Shown: in pieces, positions 8,906-17,229 of the stretch
How the letters are laid out: each line of letters begins with the position of its first letter
How positions within the stretch are numbered: position 1 is the stretch's first letter
Origin: Cyclobacteriaceae bacterium
Lineage (GTDB): Bacteria; Bacteroidota; Bacteroidia; Cytophagales; Cyclobacteriaceae
Assembly (NCBI GenBank): GCA_016787665.1
Contig: JAEUUC010000010.1
Coordinates: forward strand, 186,001-250,000
Direction: 5' to 3'
DNA: 64,000 bases
The notes under the pieces: model-generated
Told to the model about the DNA's origin: nothing
Seen by the model: the letters and a program-made list of their open reading frames with translations, nothing else
The model's database searches: none
Program-made: the position numbers and the translations under genes

Positions 8906-11316
8906 AATCTGTGTGCTATCTCTTTACTCTCGCTTTCGGCTTTTCGAGTTTGCTCTCATTAGCTCAGAATGCGCATTGCACCCTCACCTTGTCAGGCACA
9001 GTTTACGACAATGAAAACCAACCGCTCGCAGGTGCCACGGTGGTCGTGTTGCCCCATGGACCGGGAACCACAACCAACAACCGGGGTCGCTTCGAGTTGA
9101 AGAATCTCTGCGAGGGAAATTATCAAATTGAAGTGCGCTTTGTCGGGTTTGGTAGTTATCGCCAGGAAATCCGGCTAGGCCAGAATACGCAATTGACGGT
9201 TTCGCTTGAGCCGGACGAAACAGCTCTTCAGGAAGTGGTGGTGGAAGATCATGCTCCGCACGTGGAGGCCACATCTACATTCAATCGCCTAAGCGGGCAT
9301 GAACTTCAAGAGACGATGGGTAAACCACTGGGTGAAGCTTTACGCCAACTTGCTGGAGTTAACACAATTCAAACCGGACCTGCCATTTTCAAGCCGGTGA
9401 TTCACGGGCTTCATAGTAATCGTGTTTTGATTCTGAATAACGGCATACGGCAGGAAGGGCAAAACTGGGGAGCTGAGCACGCACCGGAAGTGGATCCATT
9501 TATTGCCAGTAACCTGGTGGTGATCAAGGATGCTGCTGCCATCAAATATGGGTCGGATGCATTGGGAGGCGTAGTATTGGTGAACCCAGCCGAACTACCG
9601 CGTGACCCCGGATTGGGGGGACAATTCCACCTGATCGGTGCGTCCAACAATGGATCGCTGATAACCTCGGGCTTCGTTGAAGGGGGATCCAAGAAGTGGA
9701 AGGGCCTGGGTTGGCGGGCGCAGGGCAGTATCAAGAAGGCCGGGGATTCGCGCGCCCCGGAATACGTGCTTTCCAATACAGGATTTGAAGAACAGAGTTT
9801 CTCGCTGGCAGCTGCGTATCACAAAGCCAACCGGGGTATAGACGTGTTTGTCAGTCACTTTAAAACCAACATTGGCATTTTGCGCGGGTCAGCCACCGGT
9901 AATGCCGAAGATCTGGCCAATGCCATGGAACGCGAACCACCCCAACAGACAATGCCGTTCACGTATGACATTAAGCCGCCCCGGCAAGATGTACAGCATA
10001 CGCTGTTCAAGTTAAACGCGCACCAAACCGCAGGTAAGAATGACTATCGGCTGCAGTATGGTTTTCAGTTGAATGTGCGAAGTGAGTTTGACCAGCGCAG
10101 GGGCAGCCTGGTTGAGATTCCGGCACTCGGGTTCAGGCTCTTTACCCATACGCTCGACCTGGAGTGGCAGCGCCAACACCATGCGCGCTTCCAAAGCAAC
10201 TGGGGTATCAACGTTATGCATCAGGTAAATGAGAAAATAGACGGTACGCAAACCATCCCGTTCATTCCAAACTTTACGCACAATGCCATCGGACTGTTTG
10301 CACTGGAAAAGTTTACGCTTACGCACTGGACAGTTGAGGCGGGCCTGCGGGCCGACCTGCGGAACTACGATGTAGCCGGGTTTGATTTTCAGAATCAGCT
10401 TTATCGATCGGAAATTCATTTTCAAAACATCAGTGGCACCGTTTCGGCCCAACGTATCGTAGGCAAACGCGGATCGTTCACCAGCTCATTGAGTAGTGCC
10501 TGGCGCCCGGCTAACCTGCCGGAATTGTACAGCATCGGAACGCACCAAAGCGCAGCCGCCATTGAGTACGGGCTGCTGCTGGACGAAGAAAACACACAGG
10601 TAGTGCCCTTTGAAAACAGCGGTGTAAAACCTGAGCAAGCCCTCAAGTGGGTGAGTGGGTTTACTTACACCGGTAATCGGCTCACATTAGATGTGGCCGC
10701 TTACCTCAATTACATCCGGCATTTCATCTACCTGCGGCCACGTGGTGTTACCAATAGCCTCCGCGGTGTTTATCCATACTTCCGCTACACTCAGACCAAT
10801 GCCTCCTTTGCCGGTGCTGATCTGTCGGTCGGTTACAAACTTTCCGAACGATGGAGTATGAACGGGAAATTATCCTACCTGCAAGCCCGCGATGTGGAGG
10901 AAAATGATTTCCTGATTTTCATCCCGGCCAATCGTGCCGATATCAGCATCCGATATGAATCCGGGAAAAAGGGCGTGGTCTCCTGGTATGCCGAAAGTGG
11001 ATTGCGGTGGATTGCCATGCAGACACGTGCCCCGCGTGTTATTACTCCACGTCAACTGATTGACGCAACCGCCCAGGGAATCGACCTGATTGCCCAGGAC
11101 GACAGCAACTTCGATTTTATGGCCGCGCCAGCAGGTGTTCAATTACTGCACGCGCAAGTGGGCGTCACCTGGCAACTGAAAAACGCTAAGCTGGAAGCCC
11201 GGCTGGCAGGTGAAAATCTCACCAATGAAAGCTACCGCGAGTATACCAACCGCATGAGGTACTACGCCAATGAAACCGGTCGAAATTTCATCCTGGGCCT
11301 CCATTTAAGCTTTTAG
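8899..11316 (+). CDS. TonB-dependent outer-membrane receptor, ZnuD-like
   Basis: An 805-residue outer-membrane active transporter. In order: signal peptide (about 1-23), a carboxypeptidase-regulatory-like beta-sandwich (about 28-112, with GTVYDNENQPLAGATVVV), a plug domain (about 120-235) containing PVIHGLHSNRVLILNNGIRQ and EHAPEVDPF, then a beta-barrel ending in a C-terminal phenylalanine (LHLSF), typical of outer-membrane proteins. The plug wording resembles the zinc receptor ZnuD (PVI-R/H-G, D/E-H-A, V-D) more than siderophore receptors, so metal uptake is inferred. The start is uncertain: TTG 8899 lies inside the palindrome, and GTG 8911 in frame is equally possible; an in-frame stop at 8875-8877 rules out anything earlier. 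Confidence 0.88.
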   Translation: MQKSVCYLFTLAFGFSSLLSLAQNAHCTLTLSGTVYDNENQPLAGATVVVLPHGPGTTTNNRGRFELKNLCEGNYQIEVRFVGFGSYRQEIRLGQNTQLTVSLEPDETALQEVVVEDHAPHVEATSTFNRLSGHELQETMGKPLGEALRQLAGVNTIQTGPAIFKPVIHGLHSNRVLILNNGIRQEGQNWGAEHAPEVDPFIASNLVVIKDAAAIKYGSDALGGVVLVNPAELPRDPGLGGQFHLIGASNNGSLITSGFVEGGSKKWKGLGWRAQGSIKKAGDSRAPEYVLSNTGFEEQSFSLAAAYHKANRGIDVFVSHFKTNIGILRGSATGNAEDLANAMEREPPQQTMPFTYDIKPPRQDVQHTLFKLNAHQTAGKNDYRLQYGFQLNVRSEFDQRRGSLVEIPALGFRLFTHTLDLEWQRQHHARFQSNWGINVMHQVNEKIDGTQTIPFIPNFTHNAIGLFALEKFTLTHWTVEAGLRADLRNYDVAGFDFQNQLYRSEIHFQNISGTVSAQRIVGKRGSFTSSLSSAWRPANLPELYSIGTHQSAAAIEYGLLLDEENTQVVPFENSGVKPEQALKWVSGFTYTGNRLTLDVAAYLNYIRHFIYLRPRGVTNSLRGVYPYFRYTQTNASFAGADLSVGYKLSERWSMNGKLSYLQARDVEENDFLIFIPANRADISIRYESGKKGVVSWYAESGLRWIAMQTRAPRVITPRQLIDATAQGIDLIAQDDSNFDFMAAPAGVQLLHAQVGVTWQLKNAKLEARLAGENLTNESYREYTNRMRYYANETGRNFILGLHLSF

Positions 11317-11338
11317 TTGTCGTTCCCGATTCAATCCT

Positions 11339-11359
11339 TATATTTGCAACATCGTTGCA
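11339..11359 (+). promoter_or_regulatory. -7 box with second copy of the TGCAAC-N3-GTTGCA palindrome
   Basis: TATATTTG (11339-11346) is an exact -7 box. It overlaps a perfect 6-bp inverted repeat TGCAAC-ATC-GTTGCA (11345-11359), the same core, spacing and position relative to the -7 box as at 8887-8905. Two identical arrangements 2.4 kb apart imply one shared regulator for receptor and lipoprotein. Confidence 0.65.
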
Positions 11360-11381
11360 TAAAAACAAAATTGAAGTTAAT

Positions 11382-11990
11382 ATGAAGAACAAACTCTTTT
11401 CATTGGCCAGCCTGTTGTTGATGGCCGGTGCGCTCGTATTTCTGTCAGGATGTGATAAGGACGACCCGGAGCCCGAAAACATTCCGGAAGTCATTACCAA
11501 AGTTGAGTTAACATTTTCAGCCGTTGGCGCTGCCGACATTATAGTGACCGCCACTGATCCGGATGGTGAAGGCCCGCAGGGATATACGCTGAGTGGCCCG
11601 GTTAACCTGGTTAGGAACATCAACTACGGCCTGTCCGTTGATTTGATCAATGAATTACAACCGCTAACATCGGACGAACGTTTTATCACGCTGGAAGTGC
11701 TGGAAGAAGCCGATGAGCACATGTTCTTCTATGGTTGGACGGGCAACTTGTTTTCTGATCCAGCCGGAAACGGAAACATCGATAACCGCACTGACGTTGT
11801 GAATTATCTGGACGAAGACGAACGCGGCCTCCCACTCGGTATCCTCACCGATTGGACAACGGTAAACGCGGCCGGAAACGGCACGTTACGCATTGTGCTT
11901 AAGCACCAACCCGGTATTAAGTCGGCCACGTCAACCGCCAATGATGGCGAAAGCGACCTGGATGTGACGTTCAATGTCAATGTGAATTAA
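11382..11990 (+). CDS. Lipoprotein partner of the TonB receptor
   Basis: A 202-residue lipoprotein with a clear signal and lipobox (LVFLSGC, Cys25). The mature part is acidic and predicted beta-rich, with one His-Met stretch (ADEHMFFYGW) and Asp-rich loops such as LDEDERGLP that could bind a metal. No standard domain is recognised; from memory, similar proteins next to TonB receptors in Bacteroidota are labelled type 1 periplasmic binding fold. The ATG at 11382 is chosen because the lipoprotein signal begins there and the -7 box is 35 bases upstream. Its separate promoter carries the same operator as the receptor, so a surface or periplasmic role in the same uptake system is inferred. Confidence 0.75.
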   Translation: MKNKLFSLASLLLMAGALVFLSGCDKDDPEPENIPEVITKVELTFSAVGAADIIVTATDPDGEGPQGYTLSGPVNLVRNINYGLSVDLINELQPLTSDERFITLEVLEEADEHMFFYGWTGNLFSDPAGNGNIDNRTDVVNYLDEDERGLPLGILTDWTTVNAAGNGTLRIVLKHQPGIKSATSTANDGESDLDVTFNVNVN

Positions 11991-12011
11991 CCGAACCATA
12001 CGCATCTCGCG

Positions 12012-12047
12012 ATCGTCCTGGCGGCCCCCGTCAGGACGATTTTTTTT
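12012..12047 (+). terminator. Rho-independent terminator
   Basis: Inverted repeat ATCGTCCTG (12012-12020) / CAGGACGAT (12032-12040) followed by seven or more T. It ends the lipoprotein transcript before the dipeptidyl peptidase promoter. Confidence 0.85.
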
Positions 12048-12051
12048 GATC

Positions 12052-12059
12052 TATCTTTG
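12052..12059 (+). promoter_or_regulatory. Bacteroidota -7 promoter element
   Basis: TATCTTTG, exact TAnnTTTG match, directly after the terminator and 19 bases before the ATG at 12079. Confidence 0.65.
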
Positions 12060-12078
12060 GTTGCTTGAATAATGTTAT

Positions 12079-14244
12079 ATGATCAGGAACCGATTCACAT
12101 GTACTGTTGCTTTGCTTTTTGTCGTTGCCACCGCAGTTGCGCAAAAGGCCATTACCATTGACGATTTTACCTTACGTCCTACGTTTTTGCAGCGAAGCGT
12201 TTCGGGTATCAACTGGATGAAAGACGGAAAGTTCTATACGTCTCTGCAAGACAATAAGATCGTGAAGTTTGATGTCACCACCGGCAAAGCTGTGGAAACA
12301 CTGGTGGATGGAGACGCCCTCTCCCTTGAGGTGGATGACTACGAGTGGAGCGCAGATCAAAAAAAACTGATGATCCTCTCTGAGCGCGAAGGCATCTATC
12401 GAAGGTCATACAAAGGCGTGTACCACGTGTATGACCTTGCCTCCAAATCGCTTCGAAAACTCACCACCGAAAAATCGGGTTACGCTACGTTTTCGCCCGA
12501 TGCCACCCGAGCGGCTTTCGTACGCCATAATAATGTATACGTGGTGAACCTCAGTGACCTGAAGGAGACGCCCGTAACCACAGACGGCAAGCACAACGAA
12601 ATCATCAATGGATCAACCGATTGGGTGTACGAAGAGGAATTGGGATTCGCACAAGCTTTCTATTGGTCGCCCGATGGCCGATACCTGGCGTACTATCGCT
12701 TTGACGAGAGCCGGGTGCGGGAGTACAACATGCAGAAATGGAACCGTGGCCAGCTTTATCCGCAAGATTATCGTTTCAAGTATCCCAAGGCTGGCGAGGC
12801 CAATGCGCTGGTCGATATCTTCATCCGCGATGTAAATTCAGGCGTAGTGGTAAAAGCAGATCTCGGCACCGAGACCGATCGGTACATCCCCCGCGTGAAA
12901 TGGACCACTACCCCCGGGTTGCTTTCGGTTCGCACACTCAACCGGCTTCAAAATGAAATGACGCTTTACCATGTGAATGCCGCCACGGGAGTTGCAACAT
13001 TTGTACAGCAGGAAAAAAGTGACACCTATGTTGATGTTGAGTATACGGATGACCTGATTTATACACAGGATCAGAAGTATTTCATCTCCGCCAGCGAACG
13101 AAGCGGCTACAAGCATCTCTACCTGAACACCACGAACGGGCAGGCCGTAAACCCTATCACCGCTGGCGATTGGGAGGTTACGCAACTCGTGTCGGTAGAT
13201 GAGAAGGCCAGATTGGTTTACTACATCTCTACGGAGGGCAACTATCTCAACCGCACTTTTTACTCCGTGTCTTTTGATGGAAAACGAAAGACCAAACTAT
13301 CGGCCGCAGAGGGTACCCATACGATCAACATGAGCCCCGATCATCAATACTACATCGACTACCACACCAGTGCTGATCAGCCGCTCGTGGTCACTTTATT
13401 CAAAACAAAAGGCAATGCCGTGGTAAAAGTATTGGAGAGTAACGAGGCATTAAAAAAGACGCTGGACGAATACGGGATCGTCAAAAAAGAATTTTTTCAA
13501 TACAAAAGTGCCGATGGCTCAACCTTGCTGGATGGCTTCCTGATCAAGCCGCGCAACTTTGACGCTTCACGCCAGTACCCGGTCCTGGTGTACCAGTACA
13601 GTGGCCCTCGTGCGCCCAGCGTGCTAAACGCTTTTAGTGGTGGAAATTTTTATTGGTTCCAGATGCTGGCACAGAAAGGTATTATCGTGGCGGTTATTGA
13701 CACGCGCGGTACCGGTTTCCGGGGCGAAAAATTCGCGAAGATGACCTACAAGCAACTCGGCAAATTTGAACTCGAAGATTTGCTCGCTGGCGCCAAACAC
13801 TTGGGCGCACTCGATTACATTGATGAAAGTCGCATAGCATTGCACGGATGGAGTTACGGAGGCTACATGACTTCGCTGGCCATGACCAAAGGGGCAGGCG
13901 TATACAAGGTTGGTATTGCGGGTGCACCGGTAACAAACTGGCGGTATTATGACACTATTTACACCGAACGTTTTCTACAAACCCCACAACAGAATGCCTC
14001 GGGTTATGATGACAACTCGCCCACCACGCATGCCGCCAATTTGAAAGGCGATTTTCTGCTGATTCATGGAACCGGAGATGACAACGTGCATTTCCAAAAC
14101 TCGGTGGCACTTGAAGACGCCTTGATTCGCGCAGGCAAACAATTTCGCTCGTTCTACTACCCCGATCTGCCCCACGGCTGGGGGGGCAAGCCGCGCCATC
14201 ACCTCATGACGTTGATGACCGACTTCCTGCTGGAAAAACTGTAA
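12079..14244 (+). CDS. Dipeptidyl peptidase IV (S9B family)
   Basis: A secreted serine exopeptidase that removes Xaa-Pro or Xaa-Ala dipeptides from peptide N-termini in the periplasm. The 721-residue protein has a signal peptide (1-21, ending VAQ), an N-terminal beta-propeller (about 40-470) with the substrate N-terminus-binding glutamates in DWVYEEELG, and a C-terminal alpha/beta-hydrolase domain. The triad is visible: serine in GWSYGGYMT, aspartate in HGTGDDNVH, histidine in DLPHGWGG. Length matches Bacteroidota DPP IV such as that of Porphyromonas. Its TAA overlaps the ATG of the next gene by one base, so the two are translated from one message. Confidence 0.94.
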   Translation: MIRNRFTCTVALLFVVATAVAQKAITIDDFTLRPTFLQRSVSGINWMKDGKFYTSLQDNKIVKFDVTTGKAVETLVDGDALSLEVDDYEWSADQKKLMILSEREGIYRRSYKGVYHVYDLASKSLRKLTTEKSGYATFSPDATRAAFVRHNNVYVVNLSDLKETPVTTDGKHNEIINGSTDWVYEEELGFAQAFYWSPDGRYLAYYRFDESRVREYNMQKWNRGQLYPQDYRFKYPKAGEANALVDIFIRDVNSGVVVKADLGTETDRYIPRVKWTTTPGLLSVRTLNRLQNEMTLYHVNAATGVATFVQQEKSDTYVDVEYTDDLIYTQDQKYFISASERSGYKHLYLNTTNGQAVNPITAGDWEVTQLVSVDEKARLVYYISTEGNYLNRTFYSVSFDGKRKTKLSAAEGTHTINMSPDHQYYIDYHTSADQPLVVTLFKTKGNAVVKVLESNEALKKTLDEYGIVKKEFFQYKSADGSTLLDGFLIKPRNFDASRQYPVLVYQYSGPRAPSVLNAFSGGNFYWFQMLAQKGIIVAVIDTRGTGFRGEKFAKMTYKQLGKFELEDLLAGAKHLGALDYIDESRIALHGWSYGGYMTSLAMTKGAGVYKVGIAGAPVTNWRYYDTIYTERFLQTPQQNASGYDDNSPTTHAANLKGDFLLIHGTGDDNVHFQNSVALEDALIRAGKQFRSFYYPDLPHGWGGKPRHHLMTLMTDFLLEKL

Positions 14245-15218
14245 TGGATAACGAAGTACTGGAGCGAAAACTGAGGCGATACAGGCGCATAGGCTGGACG
14301 CTGGCACTGGCAGGTGCATTGTTTTCCTCACTTGGTGCTTTCATCGCCATTCCCTTATGGGGTGTTGCCGTGGGCTGCTGGGTGTTAAGCGTCTCGGCAA
14401 AACAACAATTTCAAAATCCTTCATCAACGTCCAACGAACAGGCCAGACCGGCTTCCATCCACACCACACCCGTGCTGGGAGAGGTAACTTTTTTTAACGC
14501 CTTTGTGTGGGTGTTCGGTGGAATACTGATCATTTTTCTGGTGACTTACATGGCCAGTGGCGATGCCCCATCCCCGGCAAACGAAAGCTCACCGGTTGAG
14601 GAACTTTCTTCCGCGGAGGAAACGGCTGCAGAAGATCTGACTCCTTTTGATCGTGGTTCGCAAGCCTACAACCAGGGCGATTATGCCCAGGCAAAATCCA
14701 TTTTCGAGGAAATCACCAAAAAAGAACCCGGCAATGCCGATGCCTGGTTAAGCCTGGGCAATGTGTACTATTCCGAGAAAAATTATTCAGCTGCTGACGG
14801 CTACTACGACCGCGCGCTTTCCATCCGGCAGGATTTTATCGAAGCCTTGTACAACAAGGCGCTCATCCGATTTGATCGGCAGGAATATTCCGCCAGCAAC
14901 GGCTTACTCACCCAGGCGTTGTTGATCAATCCCAACTATACCGATGCCTTGATTTTGCAAGGTGATTGTTCCTATGCGACAGAAAATTATTCCCAGGCGC
15001 GGGCACCGTACCGCAAAGCCTATAACCTGGGATCAAGAATACCGGAGTTAATCCATCGCCTGGCCTGGCTGGAGGACCGCGAACAAAACGCCAAAGAGGC
15101 CATCAAACTCTACCGCGAAACACTTGAATTGGATCCGGAGCGAAAAGATATCTTTAAACGCCTGATCGAATTGGACCCCGGGCGGGCGAAAGCCTACGAG
15201 CAAAACCAACTCGACTAA
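14244..15218 (+). CDS. Membrane-anchored TPR protein
   Basis: A 324-residue protein with two hydrophobic segments near the N-terminus (about 17-51), a third at about 83-105, an acidic linker rich in S, E and A (about 107-135), and then four or more tetratricopeptide repeats (about 140-310) with signatures such as GDYAQAKSIFEEITKKEPGN and PELIHRLAWLEDREQNAKEA. The TPR part is probably a protein-interaction scaffold; which side of the membrane it faces is not certain. The start codon shares a base with the stop of the DPP IV gene (TAATG), so it is coupled to it. No enzymatic motif is visible. Confidence 0.8.
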   Translation: MDNEVLERKLRRYRRIGWTLALAGALFSSLGAFIAIPLWGVAVGCWVLSVSAKQQFQNPSSTSNEQARPASIHTTPVLGEVTFFNAFVWVFGGILIIFLVTYMASGDAPSPANESSPVEELSSAEETAAEDLTPFDRGSQAYNQGDYAQAKSIFEEITKKEPGNADAWLSLGNVYYSEKNYSAADGYYDRALSIRQDFIEALYNKALIRFDRQEYSASNGLLTQALLINPNYTDALILQGDCSYATENYSQARAPYRKAYNLGSRIPELIHRLAWLEDREQNAKEAIKLYRETLELDPERKDIFKRLIELDPGRAKAYEQNQLD

Positions 15219-15259
15219 ACGACCAAAATCATATCTGCTGAAAATACTACCTTGTTCTG

Positions 15260-16123
15260 ATGAAAACACTCATTTGGCTGATTGTTCTGCTCCCGGGCTT
15301 AGTGAAAGCACAATCCGGTTCTGAAATTCTCGTACTCAATCTGAAAGTCAAGAAGGGCAGCGTCAGCGCCTCAAACCCGGTGAACGCCACCCGGCATCCG
15401 GGTTACGACAATCAACCGCATTTCCATCCGCAACTGCCCCTGCTGTATTACGCATCGTTCAATGAAGATGGGCGTTCGGACATTCGGGCCTTTAACCTCA
15501 AAACCAAGACAACGTCAAACATCACCACCACGGCAGAGCGTGAGTACTCCCCCACGGTTACACCCGATCGCCAGTTTCTCTCCTGCATCATTCAGCGCGA
15601 CAACGGTGCGCAAGACCTGGGCAAATACCCGATTGACGGTGGCGAGCCCCAGGTGCTGATCAACAACCTGACGGTCGGCTACCATGTGTGGCTCGACAAT
15701 AGCCATGTCGCCCTTTTTGTATTAGGTGAACCTCAGACACTGCATTACTTACAGTTACCCACAAGGCAAGACACCATCCTTGCCTCGGGCATCGGGCGCT
15801 CCCTTCATCGAATTCCCGGTGAACGGGCGCTTAGTTTTGTCTGGAAAAAAGCTGAAAACGACTGGCGTATTATGAGGTTTGATCCAGAAAAAAATACGGT
15901 TTCGGAGATTGCGGTCACACTGCCCGGCCGCGAAGACCTGGCGTGGACGGCAGACGGAAAAATTCTGATGAGTGATGGAACGAAACTCTTTTTCTACGAC
16001 ACCCGCTCAACCGGTAAGAACTGGATGGAAGCCGGAATACCCTCCACACCTGAACTGAAAGGCATCACACGGCTGGCGGTAAACGCCAAGGGAGATCAAC
16101 TTGCCGTAGTTGTTGCAGAGTAA
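15260..16123 (+). CDS. Exported PD40/TolB-like beta-propeller protein
   Basis: A 287-residue protein with a signal peptide (about 1-18, ending VKAQ) followed by repeats of the TolB/PD40 type, for example HPQLPLLYYASFNEDGRSDI and REYSPTVTPDRQFLSCI. Such propellers bind proteins or ligands rather than catalyse. A near-match -7 sequence TACCTTG (15248-15254) ends 5 bases before the ATG. The TAA at 16121-16123 abuts the reversed stop codon of the opposite-strand gene with no spacer and no visible terminator. Specific role unknown. Confidence 0.75.
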   Translation: MKTLIWLIVLLPGLVKAQSGSEILVLNLKVKKGSVSASNPVNATRHPGYDNQPHFHPQLPLLYYASFNEDGRSDIRAFNLKTKTTSNITTTAEREYSPTVTPDRQFLSCIIQRDNGAQDLGKYPIDGGEPQVLINNLTVGYHVWLDNSHVALFVLGEPQTLHYLQLPTRQDTILASGIGRSLHRIPGERALSFVWKKAENDWRIMRFDPEKNTVSEIAVTLPGREDLAWTADGKILMSDGTKLFFYDTRSTGKNWMEAGIPSTPELKGITRLAVNAKGDQLAVVVAE

Positions 16124-16762
16124 CTACTTCTCGCAAAACGAACCTTTGGCAATAAACAGCTTTTTGGCTTCCACAGCCAATAATCCCTGCTGAACAGCCG
16201 GGTCGGTAGCAAAACGATCTGCGTTTATCGCTTCAGTGGCAATTACCAGATCCTCCAGTTCGCCCATTTGCACATGCGTGATGATCACTTTGTTCGTGTT
16301 CAGGCCCGAAATAAGATCCTGATGCGCGAGGAACAGCCGGGTCGCATCCCGCTGATTATCCTTCGTGAGTTGAGGTACGAAACGAATAAATGAATAGTTC
16401 ACCATCTGATACGGCTCGCTAACCGCGCAAATCGAGCCGATGACGGGTTTATACGGCAACACTTCCAGCCGCCAGCGCTGGGCCTGCACTCCGGGATCAT
16501 CCGCCAACCAACGATCAATATCTGCCCGGTTAGTGGAATTGAAAATAAAAATCCCCCCACCGCCTTCGAATGGGCCAGCCGCCACGAGGTGCCCTTCCTT
16601 GTGCAGTTTTTCCATGTTAGCAAAGTGACCTTGCATGAGCTTGTCTACTTCCTCCTTTGGCATAGCGGGTAAATCCTGTCTCTTGTGGAGCATGACAAGT
16701 GTAAACTCCTTTTGAGCAAAAGCCCATTGGGAGAGGAGCAAAAAAATCAGAATGCGCATCAT
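16124..16762 (-). CDS. Exported protein with two YCII-like domains
   Basis: A 212-residue protein with a short signal peptide (MMRILIFLLLSQWAFAQ) and a first YCII-related dimeric alpha/beta-barrel domain at about 18-110: FTLVMLHKRQDLP, the stretch EGHLVAAGPFEGGGGIFIF and DRWLADDPGVQ are characteristic. YCII proteins are small ferredoxin-like folds with a conserved His/Asp pair and mostly unknown reactions. The second half (about 112-212) has a similar length but weaker likeness. It is the last gene of a four-gene chain; its ATG overlaps the stop of the NTF2-like gene by 4 bp. Function not assigned. Confidence 0.75.
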   Translation of the reverse strand: MMRILIFLLLSQWAFAQKEFTLVMLHKRQDLPAMPKEEVDKLMQGHFANMEKLHKEGHLVAAGPFEGGGGIFIFNSTNRADIDRWLADDPGVQAQRWRLEVLPYKPVIGSICAVSEPYQMVNYSFIRFVPQLTKDNQRDATRLFLAHQDLISGLNTNKVIITHVQMGELEDLVIATEAINADRFATDPAVQQGLLAVEAKKLFIAKGSFCEK

Positions 16763-17229
16763 CGTAAGTCACGGGTCATAAATTTATTCAACATGGTCCG
16801 CAGGCGCTGATGAAATTTCTGCCTTACCGGTGGCAACTTGAAAAGCCATGCTTTCCAGCCAAACGCCATTTTCAACCATCGGTCGAAATCGAACTCATCA
16901 ACATGATCAATAATCTGGCCATCGGCAAATCGAAAGTGGGCGCGAATGTGATTTTGCACGGGCCGGCCAGTGAGCGAGAAGGTATAATGGGCAACCCAGG
17001 TTGCGCTACCCTCGTTTTCATTGGCTTTTACGTCCGAGAAGTTCAATGTCATGTCCCCGCCCCGCTCGATCAGCATCTGCCACATGGCGCCCACTTCAGC
17101 TCCATGCAAATCCTGAAACGCGGGATCATGAAAATGCACCTCGGGGTGGTAACAAGATTTCATCGTTGCCGCATCGCGCTTTTGAAAGGCGGCATAGAAT
17201 GCATGAACCAGGGCTTCGTTGGCTGTCAT
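16759..17229 (-). CDS. NTF2-like (SnoaL) family protein
   Basis: A 156-residue cone-shaped NTF2/SnoaL-fold protein. Typical features are the start ANEALVHAFYAAFQKRDA, HPEVHFHDPAFQDLHGAEV with several polar pocket residues, and GQIIDHVDEFDFDRWLKMAFG. Members include ketosteroid isomerase-like enzymes and small ligand-binding proteins; no specific substrate can be inferred. The last 40 residues are basic and may sit outside the fold. It overlaps its upstream neighbour (aminotransferase-fold enzyme) and downstream neighbour (YCII) by 4 bp each, so all are translationally coupled. Confidence 0.82.
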   Translation of the reverse strand: MTANEALVHAFYAAFQKRDAATMKSCYHPEVHFHDPAFQDLHGAEVGAMWQMLIERGGDMTLNFSDVKANENEGSATWVAHYTFSLTGRPVQNHIRAHFRFADGQIIDHVDEFDFDRWLKMAFGWKAWLFKLPPVRQKFHQRLRTMLNKFMTRDLR

